A DNA stretch of 64,000 nucleotides from Micromonospora polyrhachis. GTDB taxonomy: Bacteria; Actinomycetota; Actinomycetes; Mycobacteriales; Micromonosporaceae. Numbering within the stretch: the first letter of the stretch is position 1; each line of letters opens with the position of its first letter. Positions 38,797 through 47,575 of this stretch are shown here, piece after piece. The stretch is from NCBI RefSeq assembly GCF_014203835.1, contig NZ_JACHJW010000001.1:6026501-6090500 (forward strand), read 5' to 3'. The translations under genes were made by a program, and so were the position numbers. Below the pieces are notes generated by a model. The model searched no databases and had not been told where the DNA came from. It saw only the letters and a list, made by a program, of their open reading frames with translations.

Positions 38797-39981
38797 ATGT
38801 CTGGGCTTGTTGATCGTCTTATCTCGGCGGTTGGTGCTGATCGTCGGGAATCGGGGATCGGATTCAACGCCGTATACCAGCCGGTAGGCGGTCAGGGTGG
38901 AAAGATCATGCCGCCGACACTTCCAGTGCCCGACGATGTGAAGCGAGCTGCCCAGCGGGATGGGCGGTCGCTGCGTCCGTACCTGTTCGAGGAGCGTCTG
39001 ATCGACGGCGAGCGACGGGACACGGTGGTACTCGACCAGGTACCGTCGCAGGCCAACCGGGTAGAGGAAGCGCTGCTTGCGGCGCGTGACACGGGTCGGC
39101 TCGACCTTCCGATGTTCGAGCTGCTGATGAAGGACGAGGGCATACGGCTGACGTCGCTGGACTTCCCTCACCGGTACGCGGACGCGTATCTGCGCGACAG
39201 TGAAGTGGCCGGCGTACGGTTCGACAGCAGCGAAGTGGGCCAGGCGCTTCGACTGGCAAGCGTGAATGACGTTCGGCCGCTGTACCGGCGGGAGCCGTAC
39301 TCGTTGATCTTCGGTGCGTGGGATTCGCACCGAAAGGGCAGGTGGCCGAAATTCGCCCGGCTCTACTCCTCGATGATGTTCGGCACCGAGTGGCTGACGG
39401 GGGAGCGTCGCGCGGGCCGGTTCGATCCGATGAACATCACGGGTGCCATCGACGACAAGGCAAAAGCCGAGGGAAACTGGCGTTTTCTGCCCGAGGGCAC
39501 CAAGGCGAAGGGCGGCAAGCTCAGCGAGATCGGGCACGGACACATCGCCCCGAATGCCTCGCATGGTGGGGTGACCGTACGGGAGGTGCGTCGGCAGGGC
39601 TGGATCTCGTGTGCCGGTCTGGAACGACTGCGCTTCGGTGACGCCTCACCGGAAGCCGCGACCCTGGCTCGGGCGACGCTGGCGGCGCTGGCGCTGGCGG
39701 GGGACCGGTTGGCGTTCGGCCGCCCGTCACTGTGGCTGCGCTCGGGCTGTGACCTGACGAAGGTCTCCGAGACCCTGTTCTTCGAGGTTGTGGGCGGTGC
39801 GCAGGAGCCGATCGAGGCAAGCAGCGCCGAGATTCTCGCTGCGTTCGTCGAGCTGCGGGACCGGGCCGCTTCCGCCGGCATCGTCATGGAAGCCGACGTG
39901 ATCGAGGTGGCCCCGACCAAGCAACTGGCCGAGGCGATCCGGTTCGCACTCCGGTCAGCCGCCCCGGACGCCGGGGAGTAA
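38797..39981 (+). CDS. csb1: Type I-G Cas7 protein Csb1 (GSU0053 family)
   Basis: 394-aa backbone subunit expected to coat the crRNA in Cascade. Family-like features: GIGFNAVYQPVGGQGGKIMP near the N-terminus, SQANRVEEALL, FDSSEVGQALRLA, the RREPYSLIFGAWDSHRKGRW segment and RFDPMNITG. First cas gene after array 1, 3 bp before csb2. Start ATG 38797 follows CGGGAGTGATC; upstream in-frame ATGs (38731, 38770) lack a ribosome site. Assignment rests on sequence character plus gene order csb1-csb2-cas3. Confidence 0.9.
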   Translation: MSGLVDRLISAVGADRRESGIGFNAVYQPVGGQGGKIMPPTLPVPDDVKRAAQRDGRSLRPYLFEERLIDGERRDTVVLDQVPSQANRVEEALLAARDTGRLDLPMFELLMKDEGIRLTSLDFPHRYADAYLRDSEVAGVRFDSSEVGQALRLASVNDVRPLYRREPYSLIFGAWDSHRKGRWPKFARLYSSMMFGTEWLTGERRAGRFDPMNITGAIDDKAKAEGNWRFLPEGTKAKGGKLSEIGHGHIAPNASHGGVTVREVRRQGWISCAGLERLRFGDASPEAATLARATLAALALAGDRLAFGRPSLWLRSGCDLTKVSETLFFEVVGGAQEPIEASSAEILAAFVELRDRAASAGIVMEADVIEVAPTKQLAEAIRFALRSAAPDAGE

Positions 39982-39984
39982 GCG

Positions 39985-41460
39985 GTGGCGTTGAGCATCA
40001 CCGTACGACTGCGGGATGGCCGTTACGACGCGGCGTTTCCACCGGATCGGGTGGAGTGGCCACCCCATCCGGCGCGGCTGTTCTGCGCTTTGGTGGCCTC
40101 CGCGGATTACGACACCGGTACTACGGAACCGGCCGGAGCCAGTGCCGATGATGTGGCCCTGCGTTGGCTGGAGTCCGCCGGGCCGCCGTTGGTGTTGGCG
40201 ACCCCGAGGAGCGAGGTCGGTCAGTTCGTGCGCGAGGGATTCGTGGTTTCCAACAAGACCAAGGCGCCCGACAAGAAGAATCCATTCGGCGGCAGCACTG
40301 TCTGGCCGGGCCGGACGAACGGGGAGAGCCTACGTCGAGGTGCGCTGCCCGCCGATGAGCACCTGGCCTTCATCTGGCCGGACGCACAGGCCGACGACGC
40401 GACCCTGTGGCGGCTGACCCGACTCACCCGGCGGGTGCCCTATCTGGGTCGCTCGACGTCGAGCGCCGAGGTGCTGATCCACGACGAAGTGGTGGCACAT
40501 CGTCCTACCTGGACGGCGTACCGGCCGACTCGGATCGGCACCCCTCGGGCCATCGACCTGCGCGTTCCATATCCCGGCTACCTAGACCAGCTACGAGCCG
40601 CATACGACGATGGGCATCGCGCGTGGGAGGTTTGCCGGAGCATCGCCTACCTCGCCGACGAGGATGCCACCACCGACGAGGCAGCCGACGAGACGGCAGC
40701 AGCGGGGGCGGTCGGGCCGTACCGGGATCTGCTGCTGTGGCCGATCGAGCGGGGTACGGTCCCGATCAGCGGAGACCGACTGCTCGCCGTGACGGAGATG
40801 CTGCGTCGGGCGGCGATCAGTCGGATCGCCGACCCGGTGCCGGCCCAGGCCAGCGGGCATGGTGCCGACGGTCGCCCGCACGTGGCGTTCGTGCCGCTGC
40901 TCGATGCCGGTCACCAGCATGCCGACGGGCACCTGTTGGGGGTCGGGGTCGCCGTACCGGTAGAACTGGCCGGGGACGACCGGTTGGCGATCCTGCGTGG
41001 CCTGCTCGGTGCCGACGGCGAGGATCCGATCCGGGAGTTGCGCGGCGGCACCGCTGGTCTGGTGCGGCTGGGTGACCCGACCGACCTGCCGTTGACGTGG
41101 GGCCTGCGGCCCGACCGGTGGACCGGTCCACCGAGCGGCGGACATCGCTGGGTCAGCGTCACCCCGGTCATGCTGGACCGCTATCCGGGGCGTCGCGACC
41201 CCGCCGAAGTGCTCGCCGACGGGTTCGTGACCGCCGGTTATCCCCGGCCGACGTCGGTGACACTGCTCGAACGCCCGATAGTACGAGGAGCGGTGCAGAT
41301 GCCCCGTCGAGGCAGCCTGCCGGACAAGCGGGCTCGACGCCCGATCCTGCACTGTCAGGTGGAGTTCCCCACCCCGGTACGCGGACCGGTGATCGCCGGT
41401 GCCCTGCGCTATCTGGGCTGTGGGATGTTCGTGCCGGAGGTGTCCCGTGCCGGGCGTTGA
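39985..41460 (+). CDS. csb2: Type I-G Cas5-Cas6 fusion protein Csb2 (GSU0054 family)
   Basis: 491 aa. N-terminal RAMP domain (MALSITVRLRDGRYDAA, WPPHPARLFCALVASA) corresponds to Cas5. The C-terminal part (about 350-490) corresponds to Cas6, with GHRWVSVTPVMLDRYPG, HCQVEF and the glycine-rich end RGPVIAGALRYLGCGMF. In this subtype Csb2 is expected to process the pre-crRNA and cap the handle. GTG start 39985. The 3' end overlaps cas3 by 14 bp. The usual short spacing indicates one operon. Confidence 0.9.
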   Translation: MALSITVRLRDGRYDAAFPPDRVEWPPHPARLFCALVASADYDTGTTEPAGASADDVALRWLESAGPPLVLATPRSEVGQFVREGFVVSNKTKAPDKKNPFGGSTVWPGRTNGESLRRGALPADEHLAFIWPDAQADDATLWRLTRLTRRVPYLGRSTSSAEVLIHDEVVAHRPTWTAYRPTRIGTPRAIDLRVPYPGYLDQLRAAYDDGHRAWEVCRSIAYLADEDATTDEAADETAAAGAVGPYRDLLLWPIERGTVPISGDRLLAVTEMLRRAAISRIADPVPAQASGHGADGRPHVAFVPLLDAGHQHADGHLLGVGVAVPVELAGDDRLAILRGLLGADGEDPIRELRGGTAGLVRLGDPTDLPLTWGLRPDRWTGPPSGGHRWVSVTPVMLDRYPGRRDPAEVLADGFVTAGYPRPTSVTLLERPIVRGAVQMPRRGSLPDKRARRPILHCQVEFPTPVRGPVIAGALRYLGCGMFVPEVSRAGR

Positions 41461-44400
41461 AAAACTGTCCACTGCCGATTTCGCCGAGTTCGTCCGTGAG
41501 GTGCACGGGCGGATGGTCCCCACGCCGAGAGGCGAGTGCCTGCGGGAGCCTTTCCCCTGGCAACAGGCGTTGCTGGAACGCATCGTCGCCGAGGAGCGCT
41601 GGCCGGACGTGATCGACGTACCGACCGGGCTGGGCAAGACCTCGGTGTTGGATGTCGCCGTGTTTGTGGCCGCACTCCGGCCACAACTGGCCCGGCGTCG
41701 CATATTTTTCGTTGTCGACCGGCGACTCGTGGTGGACGAGGCCCACGAGCACGCCAGCCGACTGCGGGACGCGCTGCGGGTAGCGACGGAGCCGATCAGT
41801 CGCCGGGTGGCGGCCGCCCTACGTGGACAAGACGCCGACCAGGGGCAGAACCTCGACCAGGAGCAGCACGACGACCAGGAGCAGAGCGACGACCAGAGAG
41901 CCGGGGACGTACTTTCCGTCACCCGGATGCGGGGCGGCGTCACCTGGGACCGGATCTGGGTGGACCGGCCCGACCGGTACGCCATCGTGACGGGCACCGT
42001 CGACCAGGTCGGCAGCCGATTGCTGTTCCGGGGCTACGGAGTGAGTGAGTTTGCCCGCCCCATCGACGCCGCCCTGGTCGGCACCGACAGCCTGATCATC
42101 GTGGACGAGGCACACCTGGCGACCGCGTTCCGCACCACCGTCAGCGCGGCGATCGGGCTCGACTCGTGGCCACTCGCTATCCGCCCCACGGTAGTCACCA
42201 TGTCGGCCACCACACCCGACGAGGAGGACACTGGGCAGCCGGTGACCGTACACGGCATCACCGCCGACGACGAACAGAAACCGGCGTCCGGCGACCGCCT
42301 CCGGGCGGCGAAGCGACTGCGGTTGACCGAGGTGAAGACGACCCGCAAGAAAGCCGAAGTGGACGTACCCCGGGCCCTGGCCGACCTGGCCACCCGGCTG
42401 GCGTCCCGGGGCGTGGTCGGCGTCGTGGTCAACACTGTGTCCCGGGCCAGGGCGGTCCGCACCCTGCTCGCCGGCACGGTCGAGGTGATCCTGCTGACCG
42501 GCCGCAGCCGCCCGATCGACCGGGAGATCCTGCTCGGCAGATACTACGACCGGATCAAGGTCGGGCGGGATCGCGCCGACTCCCGGCCCCTGGTCGTGGT
42601 CGCCACCCAGACCATCGAGGTCGGGGCAAACATCGACCTGGACGCGCTGGTTACCGAGTCGGCGTCGCTTTCGGCGCTGGTCCAGCGCCTGGGCCGACTG
42701 AACCGGCTCGGGCTGAGCACGACCCCGGCCCCGGCCTACGTCGTACACCACAGCGCCGTCGACGCCGACGATCCGGTGTACGGCCCAGCCCGGCTCGTCG
42801 CCTGGCAGTGGCTCAGCAGCCACGCACCAGTCGAACGCGCTGTCGACGTCGACGTAGACCCGGCGCTCGGGCTGGACGCGTCACCGGCCGCCCTACGGGC
42901 ACTGTCGGCCGCCGCGCCGGCAGCGGCCCACGCCGGGCAGCCGCCGTACGTGCCGATGCTGTCGGCGACGACCCTGGACGCCTGGACCCGTACCTCACCG
43001 ACACCGCACCCCGACCCACCGGTCGCCCCCTTCCTGCATGGCCTACGGGACGAGGTGCCTCCGGTCACCGTGCTCTGGCGTACCGGGCTGCCCCTCGACG
43101 AGCCGAACCGCTGGGCGTCGACGGTGGACTTCGTACCACCCGTCACCGAAGAGTCGATCGAAATCCCCGTACGCGAGGTCCGTCGCTGGCTGCTCGGCGA
43201 GGCCAGCGACCAACCGGTGGCGGACATCGACCTTCCAGAACCCGACGCGTACGACGAGCAGCCCGCCGAGGCGGCCACGGACCGGGACGTACGTCGTGCC
43301 CGGGACACGCAGGGGCGACCGCTGGTCCTGCGATATGTGGGGCGCGGCGTCGCCGAGGTGATCCCCAGCGGGGCGATCCGGCCCGGCGACACGATCGTGC
43401 TGCCGACCGAGTACGGCGGCTGCGACCGGTTCGGTTGGGCCCCGGCGAGCACCACCGGGGTCGTGGACGTCGCTGACCTCGCCGCCCGGCGCGGGAAGCC
43501 GATCGTGCGAATCGGCCCCCACCTGCGGCAACTCGCCGCATATGCCGCCAGCTTCGACCCGGTGCCGGGCCTGTCGAGCATGTCGCACCTCGCAGCCCTC
43601 GACGACCTGCTCGACTTCGCAGGCACCGACGACGCCCCGGCTGCGGTCGCCTACGAGAAGCGACTCAGGGAACTTGTCTCGGCGCTGCCCGAGCGGGAGC
43701 CGCTACGTGCTGTCCTGGCGGCGCTGCCGGGCGGGCGGTGCACGGTCACCGCGACACGTCAGGTCATCCCGTCAACCGGCGAGACGTGGGCCCCCGAGTT
43801 TCCGATCGTGCTGTCCGCCGCCCGTTCTCGGCGGGCCGACGATGACACCGAGTCGGCCAGTTCCAGTCCGGCCTATCCCGGCAAACGCATCACCCTCGAT
43901 CGACACCAGACGCAGGTCGCCGCACTCGCGGCCCGGATAGCAGCGAACCTTGCGCTGCCCGAGCGGGTGGTGGCGAGTGTGTGGGCTGCAGCCCGATGGC
44001 ACGACGAAGGTAAACGGGACAGCAGGTTCCAGGTGATGTTGCACAAGGGCCGGCATGCCGCCGCCCAACTCGCACCCGAACCCCTGGCCAAGTCGGGTAT
44101 CGACCCCACCAACCGGGCCGAGGCGCGACGTGCCCGCATCGCCGCCGCATATCCGGAGGGGATGCGACACGAGGCGCTGTCGGCCCGGATCGCCGCCCTT
44201 CGCCTGGTCGAGCATCCGGATGTGGTGGATGCGGCGCTGGTCGTACACCTGGTGGCCAGCCACCACGGACGCAGCCGGCCGCTGCTGCCGCCTGTCGTAG
44301 ACAAGCGCCCGGTCCAGATCGACATAGCGGGACTGCCGGTGATCGACAGCCAGGAAACCGTGGACTGGGCGGCCCCCGCCCGGTTCGCCGACCTGACCGA

Positions 44401-44494
44401 GCGGTATGGGCGTTGGGGCCTGGCGCTGCTGGAAACCGTCGTCCGGCTCGCCGACATCTGGTGCTCCATCAACCCGGAGGAGACCGAATCATGA
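41447..44494 (+). CDS. cas3: CRISPR-associated helicase/nuclease Cas3 with C-terminal HD domain
   Basis: 1015-aa effector nuclease that unwinds and degrades target DNA after Cascade binding. Helicase motifs: Walker A PTGLGKT (59-65), DEAH box VDEAH (219-223), TIEVGANIDLDALVTES and motif VI QRLGRLNR (413-420). The HD nuclease domain is C-terminal (WHDEGKRD with His852-Asp853, then VHLVASHHGRSRPLLP), the order known for the I-G/GSU0051 type. A Gln/Asp-rich linker (about 127-153, QDADQGQNLDQEQHDDQEQS) interrupts the first RecA domain. GTG start 41447, six bases after GGAGG, inside csb2. ATGA overlap with the next gene. Confidence 0.93.
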   Translation: MPGVEKLSTADFAEFVREVHGRMVPTPRGECLREPFPWQQALLERIVAEERWPDVIDVPTGLGKTSVLDVAVFVAALRPQLARRRIFFVVDRRLVVDEAHEHASRLRDALRVATEPISRRVAAALRGQDADQGQNLDQEQHDDQEQSDDQRAGDVLSVTRMRGGVTWDRIWVDRPDRYAIVTGTVDQVGSRLLFRGYGVSEFARPIDAALVGTDSLIIVDEAHLATAFRTTVSAAIGLDSWPLAIRPTVVTMSATTPDEEDTGQPVTVHGITADDEQKPASGDRLRAAKRLRLTEVKTTRKKAEVDVPRALADLATRLASRGVVGVVVNTVSRARAVRTLLAGTVEVILLTGRSRPIDREILLGRYYDRIKVGRDRADSRPLVVVATQTIEVGANIDLDALVTESASLSALVQRLGRLNRLGLSTTPAPAYVVHHSAVDADDPVYGPARLVAWQWLSSHAPVERAVDVDVDPALGLDASPAALRALSAAAPAAAHAGQPPYVPMLSATTLDAWTRTSPTPHPDPPVAPFLHGLRDEVPPVTVLWRTGLPLDEPNRWASTVDFVPPVTEESIEIPVREVRRWLLGEASDQPVADIDLPEPDAYDEQPAEAATDRDVRRARDTQGRPLVLRYVGRGVAEVIPSGAIRPGDTIVLPTEYGGCDRFGWAPASTTGVVDVADLAARRGKPIVRIGPHLRQLAAYAASFDPVPGLSSMSHLAALDDLLDFAGTDDAPAAVAYEKRLRELVSALPEREPLRAVLAALPGGRCTVTATRQVIPSTGETWAPEFPIVLSAARSRRADDDTESASSSPAYPGKRITLDRHQTQVAALAARIAANLALPERVVASVWAAARWHDEGKRDSRFQVMLHKGRHAAAQLAPEPLAKSGIDPTNRAEARRARIAAAYPEGMRHEALSARIAALRLVEHPDVVDAALVVHLVASHHGRSRPLLPPVVDKRPVQIDIAGLPVIDSQETVDWAAPARFADLTERYGRWGLALLETVVRLADIWCSINPEETES

Positions 44495-45456
44495 CCGCTG
44501 CGGTCGAACTCCCGGCACTCGATGGCCGGGACACCCTCGGTTTCCTCGCCGCGCTCGGTGTGCTGCGACTACTCACCGACGAGGCGAAGATCGAGACACG
44601 GTTGTCGTTCAGCGAGTCCAACGCCAACGCCATCCTGCACAGTCCACTCACCTCGATAGACGAAGTGGTAGACATCCTGGTACACGTCGTCGACCACATT
44701 CCCTCGGCTGGCGCGATTCCCGGAGTGCCGGCCGGGTTCCCCCAGCAGCCGGGCACTGGCAAAGATCCGATGCGCGTGCCCCGAGACCAGCTCCGGCGAA
44801 CCTTCGCACAGCTCGCAGATGGTCAACGCGGCCCGGAGGCCTGTCGTTGGCTGGCGGCATTGCTGACAGACCTCGCCGCTGACCGCGAGGGACGGGCGGC
44901 GCTCACCCCGTATTCCGCGCCGGGCGGCAAACAGAGCGTGCGCTCCTTTTTTGTCAAGCCGCTGGAACTGCTACGCAGCAAGGAACCCGCCACGCTCGTC
45001 CGTGAGGCGTTGGTCCGCTGGCGTCGAGTCGACAACTACACGGGCGAAAACCTTGACCATCGGGTGCTCAGAAGCGCTGCCGACCATCCCAGCGGTGAAT
45101 CCGTGCCGGCCGGTGTGCCCGGAGCCACCTGGCTGGCCATCATGGCGCTGCCCATGCTCCGGTTGACCGGCAACGGCACCAACCCCCAAGCCACCCTGTG
45201 GCATAACGTGGTAGGCAGCCGGCAGCCGATTATGGTCTGGCCACTGTGGCGACAACCCCTTGATTCGTACGCGGTTGTCGCGCTGCTCGAACACCCGGCG
45301 CTGCGCCCACGGCAGGGCACCGACGCTCCCGTGGTGCCCCGAGCCGGCCTGGCCCCCCTCGGCGTGTTCTTCGTTGGTGCCGCCGCCCGGCAACCCGTCA
45401 AAGGCGCAAAGTCAGCGGGCGTACTGGCACCGACCCGGATCAGTCTCGTTGACTGA
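44491..45456 (+). CDS. csb3: Type I-G accessory/effector subunit, Csb3-like
   Basis: 321 aa. The N-terminus LDGRDTLGFLAALGVLRLL matches the start of large-subunit-type proteins of type I-G loci (Csb3/Csx17 group). At 321 aa it is about half the length of Csx17 (Cas8), so Csb3 fits better, as does the order csb1-csb2-cas3-csb3 that I recall from Bifidobacterium lactis. Other segments: PYSAPGGKQSVRSFFVKPLE and WRRVDNYTGENLDHRVLRSA. Start ATG overlaps the cas3 stop (44491-44494) with CGGAGGAG upstream. Its exact role, PAM recognition or Cas8/Cas11 replacement, is unknown. Confidence 0.72.
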   Translation: MTAAVELPALDGRDTLGFLAALGVLRLLTDEAKIETRLSFSESNANAILHSPLTSIDEVVDILVHVVDHIPSAGAIPGVPAGFPQQPGTGKDPMRVPRDQLRRTFAQLADGQRGPEACRWLAALLTDLAADREGRAALTPYSAPGGKQSVRSFFVKPLELLRSKEPATLVREALVRWRRVDNYTGENLDHRVLRSAADHPSGESVPAGVPGATWLAIMALPMLRLTGNGTNPQATLWHNVVGSRQPIMVWPLWRQPLDSYAVVALLEHPALRPRQGTDAPVVPRAGLAPLGVFFVGAAARQPVKGAKSAGVLAPTRISLVD

Positions 45457-45718
45457 CCTATCCCTCGCAGTCGACGGGCCAAGGTCAAGCGGTTCGAGGA
45501 AGCACGAAGGAAGATGGTACTGCCACTGCTCCATAGCGGTTGGCGAGTTCATTGATAAATGAAGAGATACGCCCGATTTGTCGCTCAGGTTAGGAACCCT
45601 AGGCTCGCACGCCTTGAGCGGGGGGTTCCGAACCGCAAAATGTCCACAAGAAAGGCAACTCGGACAGGATTTGGTTATCGTAATTTTGGTGGCTGCCTAT
45701 ATTCGCAGCTCGCGAGCC
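45457..45718 (+). promoter_or_regulatory. Leader region of CRISPR array 2
   Basis: Positions 45559-45600 (ATGAAGAGATACGCCCGATT...) copy the array 1 leader block, but 118 bp, not a single base, separate it from the first repeat. The extra part holds an inverted repeat GGAACCC (45593-45599) / GGGTTCC (45624-45630) and an AT-rich stretch at 45670-45705. This suggests an insertion or a loss of leader-proximal repeats. Confidence 0.65.
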
Positions 45719-47000
45719 CCAACACCGGCCGAACCTGGCCGGTCTCCATTGCGACGTGTATGCGCTGCGCACATCGTAGCCGCACACCCCGGCGCCAACA
45801 CCGGCCGAACCTGGCCGGTCTCCATTGCGACCTCGGGGAGGTCTTCGGCGTTGGCCAGTACGCAGCATCCCAACACCGGCCGAACCCGGCCGGTCTCCAT
45901 TGCGACCCGGGCATCAAGCGGTATTCGCGCCGACTGATCAACCCCAACACCGGCCGAACCTGGCCGGTCTCCATTGCGACGGCTTCGGTGGCCGACCACG
46001 ACGGTCTCGCAATTGTTCCACCAACACCGGCCGAACCCGGCCGGTCTCCATTGCGACGCGGTGTTCGGCCCAGGTGCCGTGCATGTCGGCGACGCCAACA
46101 CCGGCCGAACCCGGCCGGTCTCCATTGCGACCCGGTCGACACGGACGACGAAGCTGCCTTTGCGACGTCCAACACCGGCCGAACCCGGCCGGTCTCCATT
46201 GCGACCCGAAGTGGTACTGCTCATCCACCTCGAAAGCGCTGTCCCAACACCGGCCGAACCCGGCCGGTCTCCATTGCGACACCCACGCGCGCACCGCGCA
46301 AGAAGCCCGCGATCAGGTCCAACACCGGCCGAACCCGGCCGGTCTCCATTGCGACGTCCGCCTTGGACAGCCAGATGTTGACTGCCCCCCGGACCAACAC
46401 CGGCCGAACCCGGCCGGTCTCCATTGCGACTTCACCTTCCAGGCCCGCATCCCGCCGTACGAGTTGCCAACACCGGCCGAACCCGGCCGGTCTCCATTGC
46501 GACGAGGCCGGCATGCCTTCTCCCCTCTCGCGCTGCTATTGCCAACACCGGCCGAACCCGGCCGGTCTCCATTGCGACTTGCCTCTCTCGGCCTCGCAGC
46601 GGGAGGCATTGGAGCCAACACCGGCCGAACCCGGCCGGTCTCCATTGCGACAGGTCGAGGAAGCCATCGATCAACTGACTGCCACCCTGCCACCCTGCCA
46701 ACACCGGCCGAACCCGGCCGGTCTCCATTGCGACATGCTCAGCCACAGCGGCACCGGTTTCCAACCCCAGCCAACACCGGCCGAACCTAGCCGGTCTCCA
46801 TTGCGACCATCTGGCAGGAAAGGGCATGGGCGACGTGCGCAGTACCAACACCGGCCGATCCTGGCCGGTCTCCATTGCGACACGATGGGCGGCACCTACG
46901 AGTCCGGGCCGACCGGCCCCAACACCGGCCGAACCTGGCCGGTCTCCATTGCGACGCCGTCGGCCAACACCGGATGAACCTGGCTGGTCTGCTACATTGT
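45719..47000 (+). CRISPR. CRISPR array 2, type I-G, 17 repeats and 16 spacers plus a degenerate end repeat
   Basis: Same 37-nt repeat as array 1, starting at 45719, 45795, 45870, 45944, 46021, 46095, 46169, 46244, 46319, 46394, 46467, 46542, 46615, 46698, 46771, 46845 and 46919. Spacers are 36-40 nt except 46652-46697 (46 nt, with a doubled CCACCCTG). The loop base T/C differs: T in repeats 1, 2, 4 and 15-17; C in 3 and 5-14 (GAACCC), which adds one stem pair. Repeat 15 also has CCTAGCC and repeat 16 CGATCCT. A decayed repeat (46964-47000, GGATGAACCTGGCTGG) follows a spacer of only 8 nt. Confidence 0.98.
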
Positions 47001-47021
47001 GGCCAAATGGTTGTGGTTTTA

Positions 47022-47558
47022 CTACTCTGTGCTCGGAGCGTTTTTTAGCGCAACTCCGTTGCTTAGATAAGGGGATTTGTCGGAATTGGAGATCGCGTAT
47101 TGTACGCGATTCCACAGTTTTGGCTGTAAGAGTTCTTCTGCTTCCCTTGGTGTGCAAAATTTGTATTCGAGTAGCTCGTTGTCGGTTGGCTTGAGTTTGG
47201 TGGATTGCTGGGAAGAGATTGTGCCACCATCGAAAATAAACATCAGACTATCGTCCCATGGGCCATGTGGTGCTACCCAGTCGATGGCAAGTATCTTCCG
47301 CACCTGAATTTCGAGACCAAGCTCTTCTCTTAACTCTCTTTCGGCGGCCTTGTGTGGAGGTTCATTGGCTTCGACCATGCCGCCGGGTAAATCCCAGTCT
47401 GGCTTGTAGCGTGGATTGACCAGCAGGATCCGGTTGTCCTCATCGCGGATTAGGACGTCCGCTCCTACCCGCTTACGTGCCTGCTTGGCGTTCCCCTCTG
47501 CAAGATATGCGTTCCATGCCGCCGGATCGCGTTGGTACAGGGGGCGGTCGTCGTTCAT
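47022..47558 (-). CDS. Nudix hydrolase
   Basis: 178 aa. The Nudix box GGMVEANEPPHKAAERELRE followed by ELGLE matches G-x5-E-x7-REUXEEXGU. N-terminal strand VGADVLIRDEDNRILLVN and ending RVQYAISNS. The family cleaves nucleoside diphosphates linked to another moiety; the substrate here is unknown. Codon use and GC content are clearly lower than in neighbouring genes (26 of 60 bases G/C at 47041-47100). It ends 22 bp after the degenerate repeat of array 2. A 17-bp gap separates it from the XRE gene upstream, so the pair may be co-transcribed. Confidence 0.9.
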   Translation of the reverse strand: MNDDRPLYQRDPAAWNAYLAEGNAKQARKRVGADVLIRDEDNRILLVNPRYKPDWDLPGGMVEANEPPHKAAERELREELGLEIQVRKILAIDWVAPHGPWDDSLMFIFDGGTISSQQSTKLKPTDNELLEYKFCTPREAEELLQPKLWNRVQYAISNSDKSPYLSNGVALKNAPSTE

Positions 47559-47575
47559 GTGAGCTGCCTCGATAA

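Noticed and set aside
45559-46977. 472-codon open frame and other long frames across the CRISPR arrays (repeated NTGRTWPVSIAT peptides)
   Set aside because: They arise because the repeat-spacer period is near a multiple of three; the peptides are translations of the repeat and no ribosome site or conserved domain is present.
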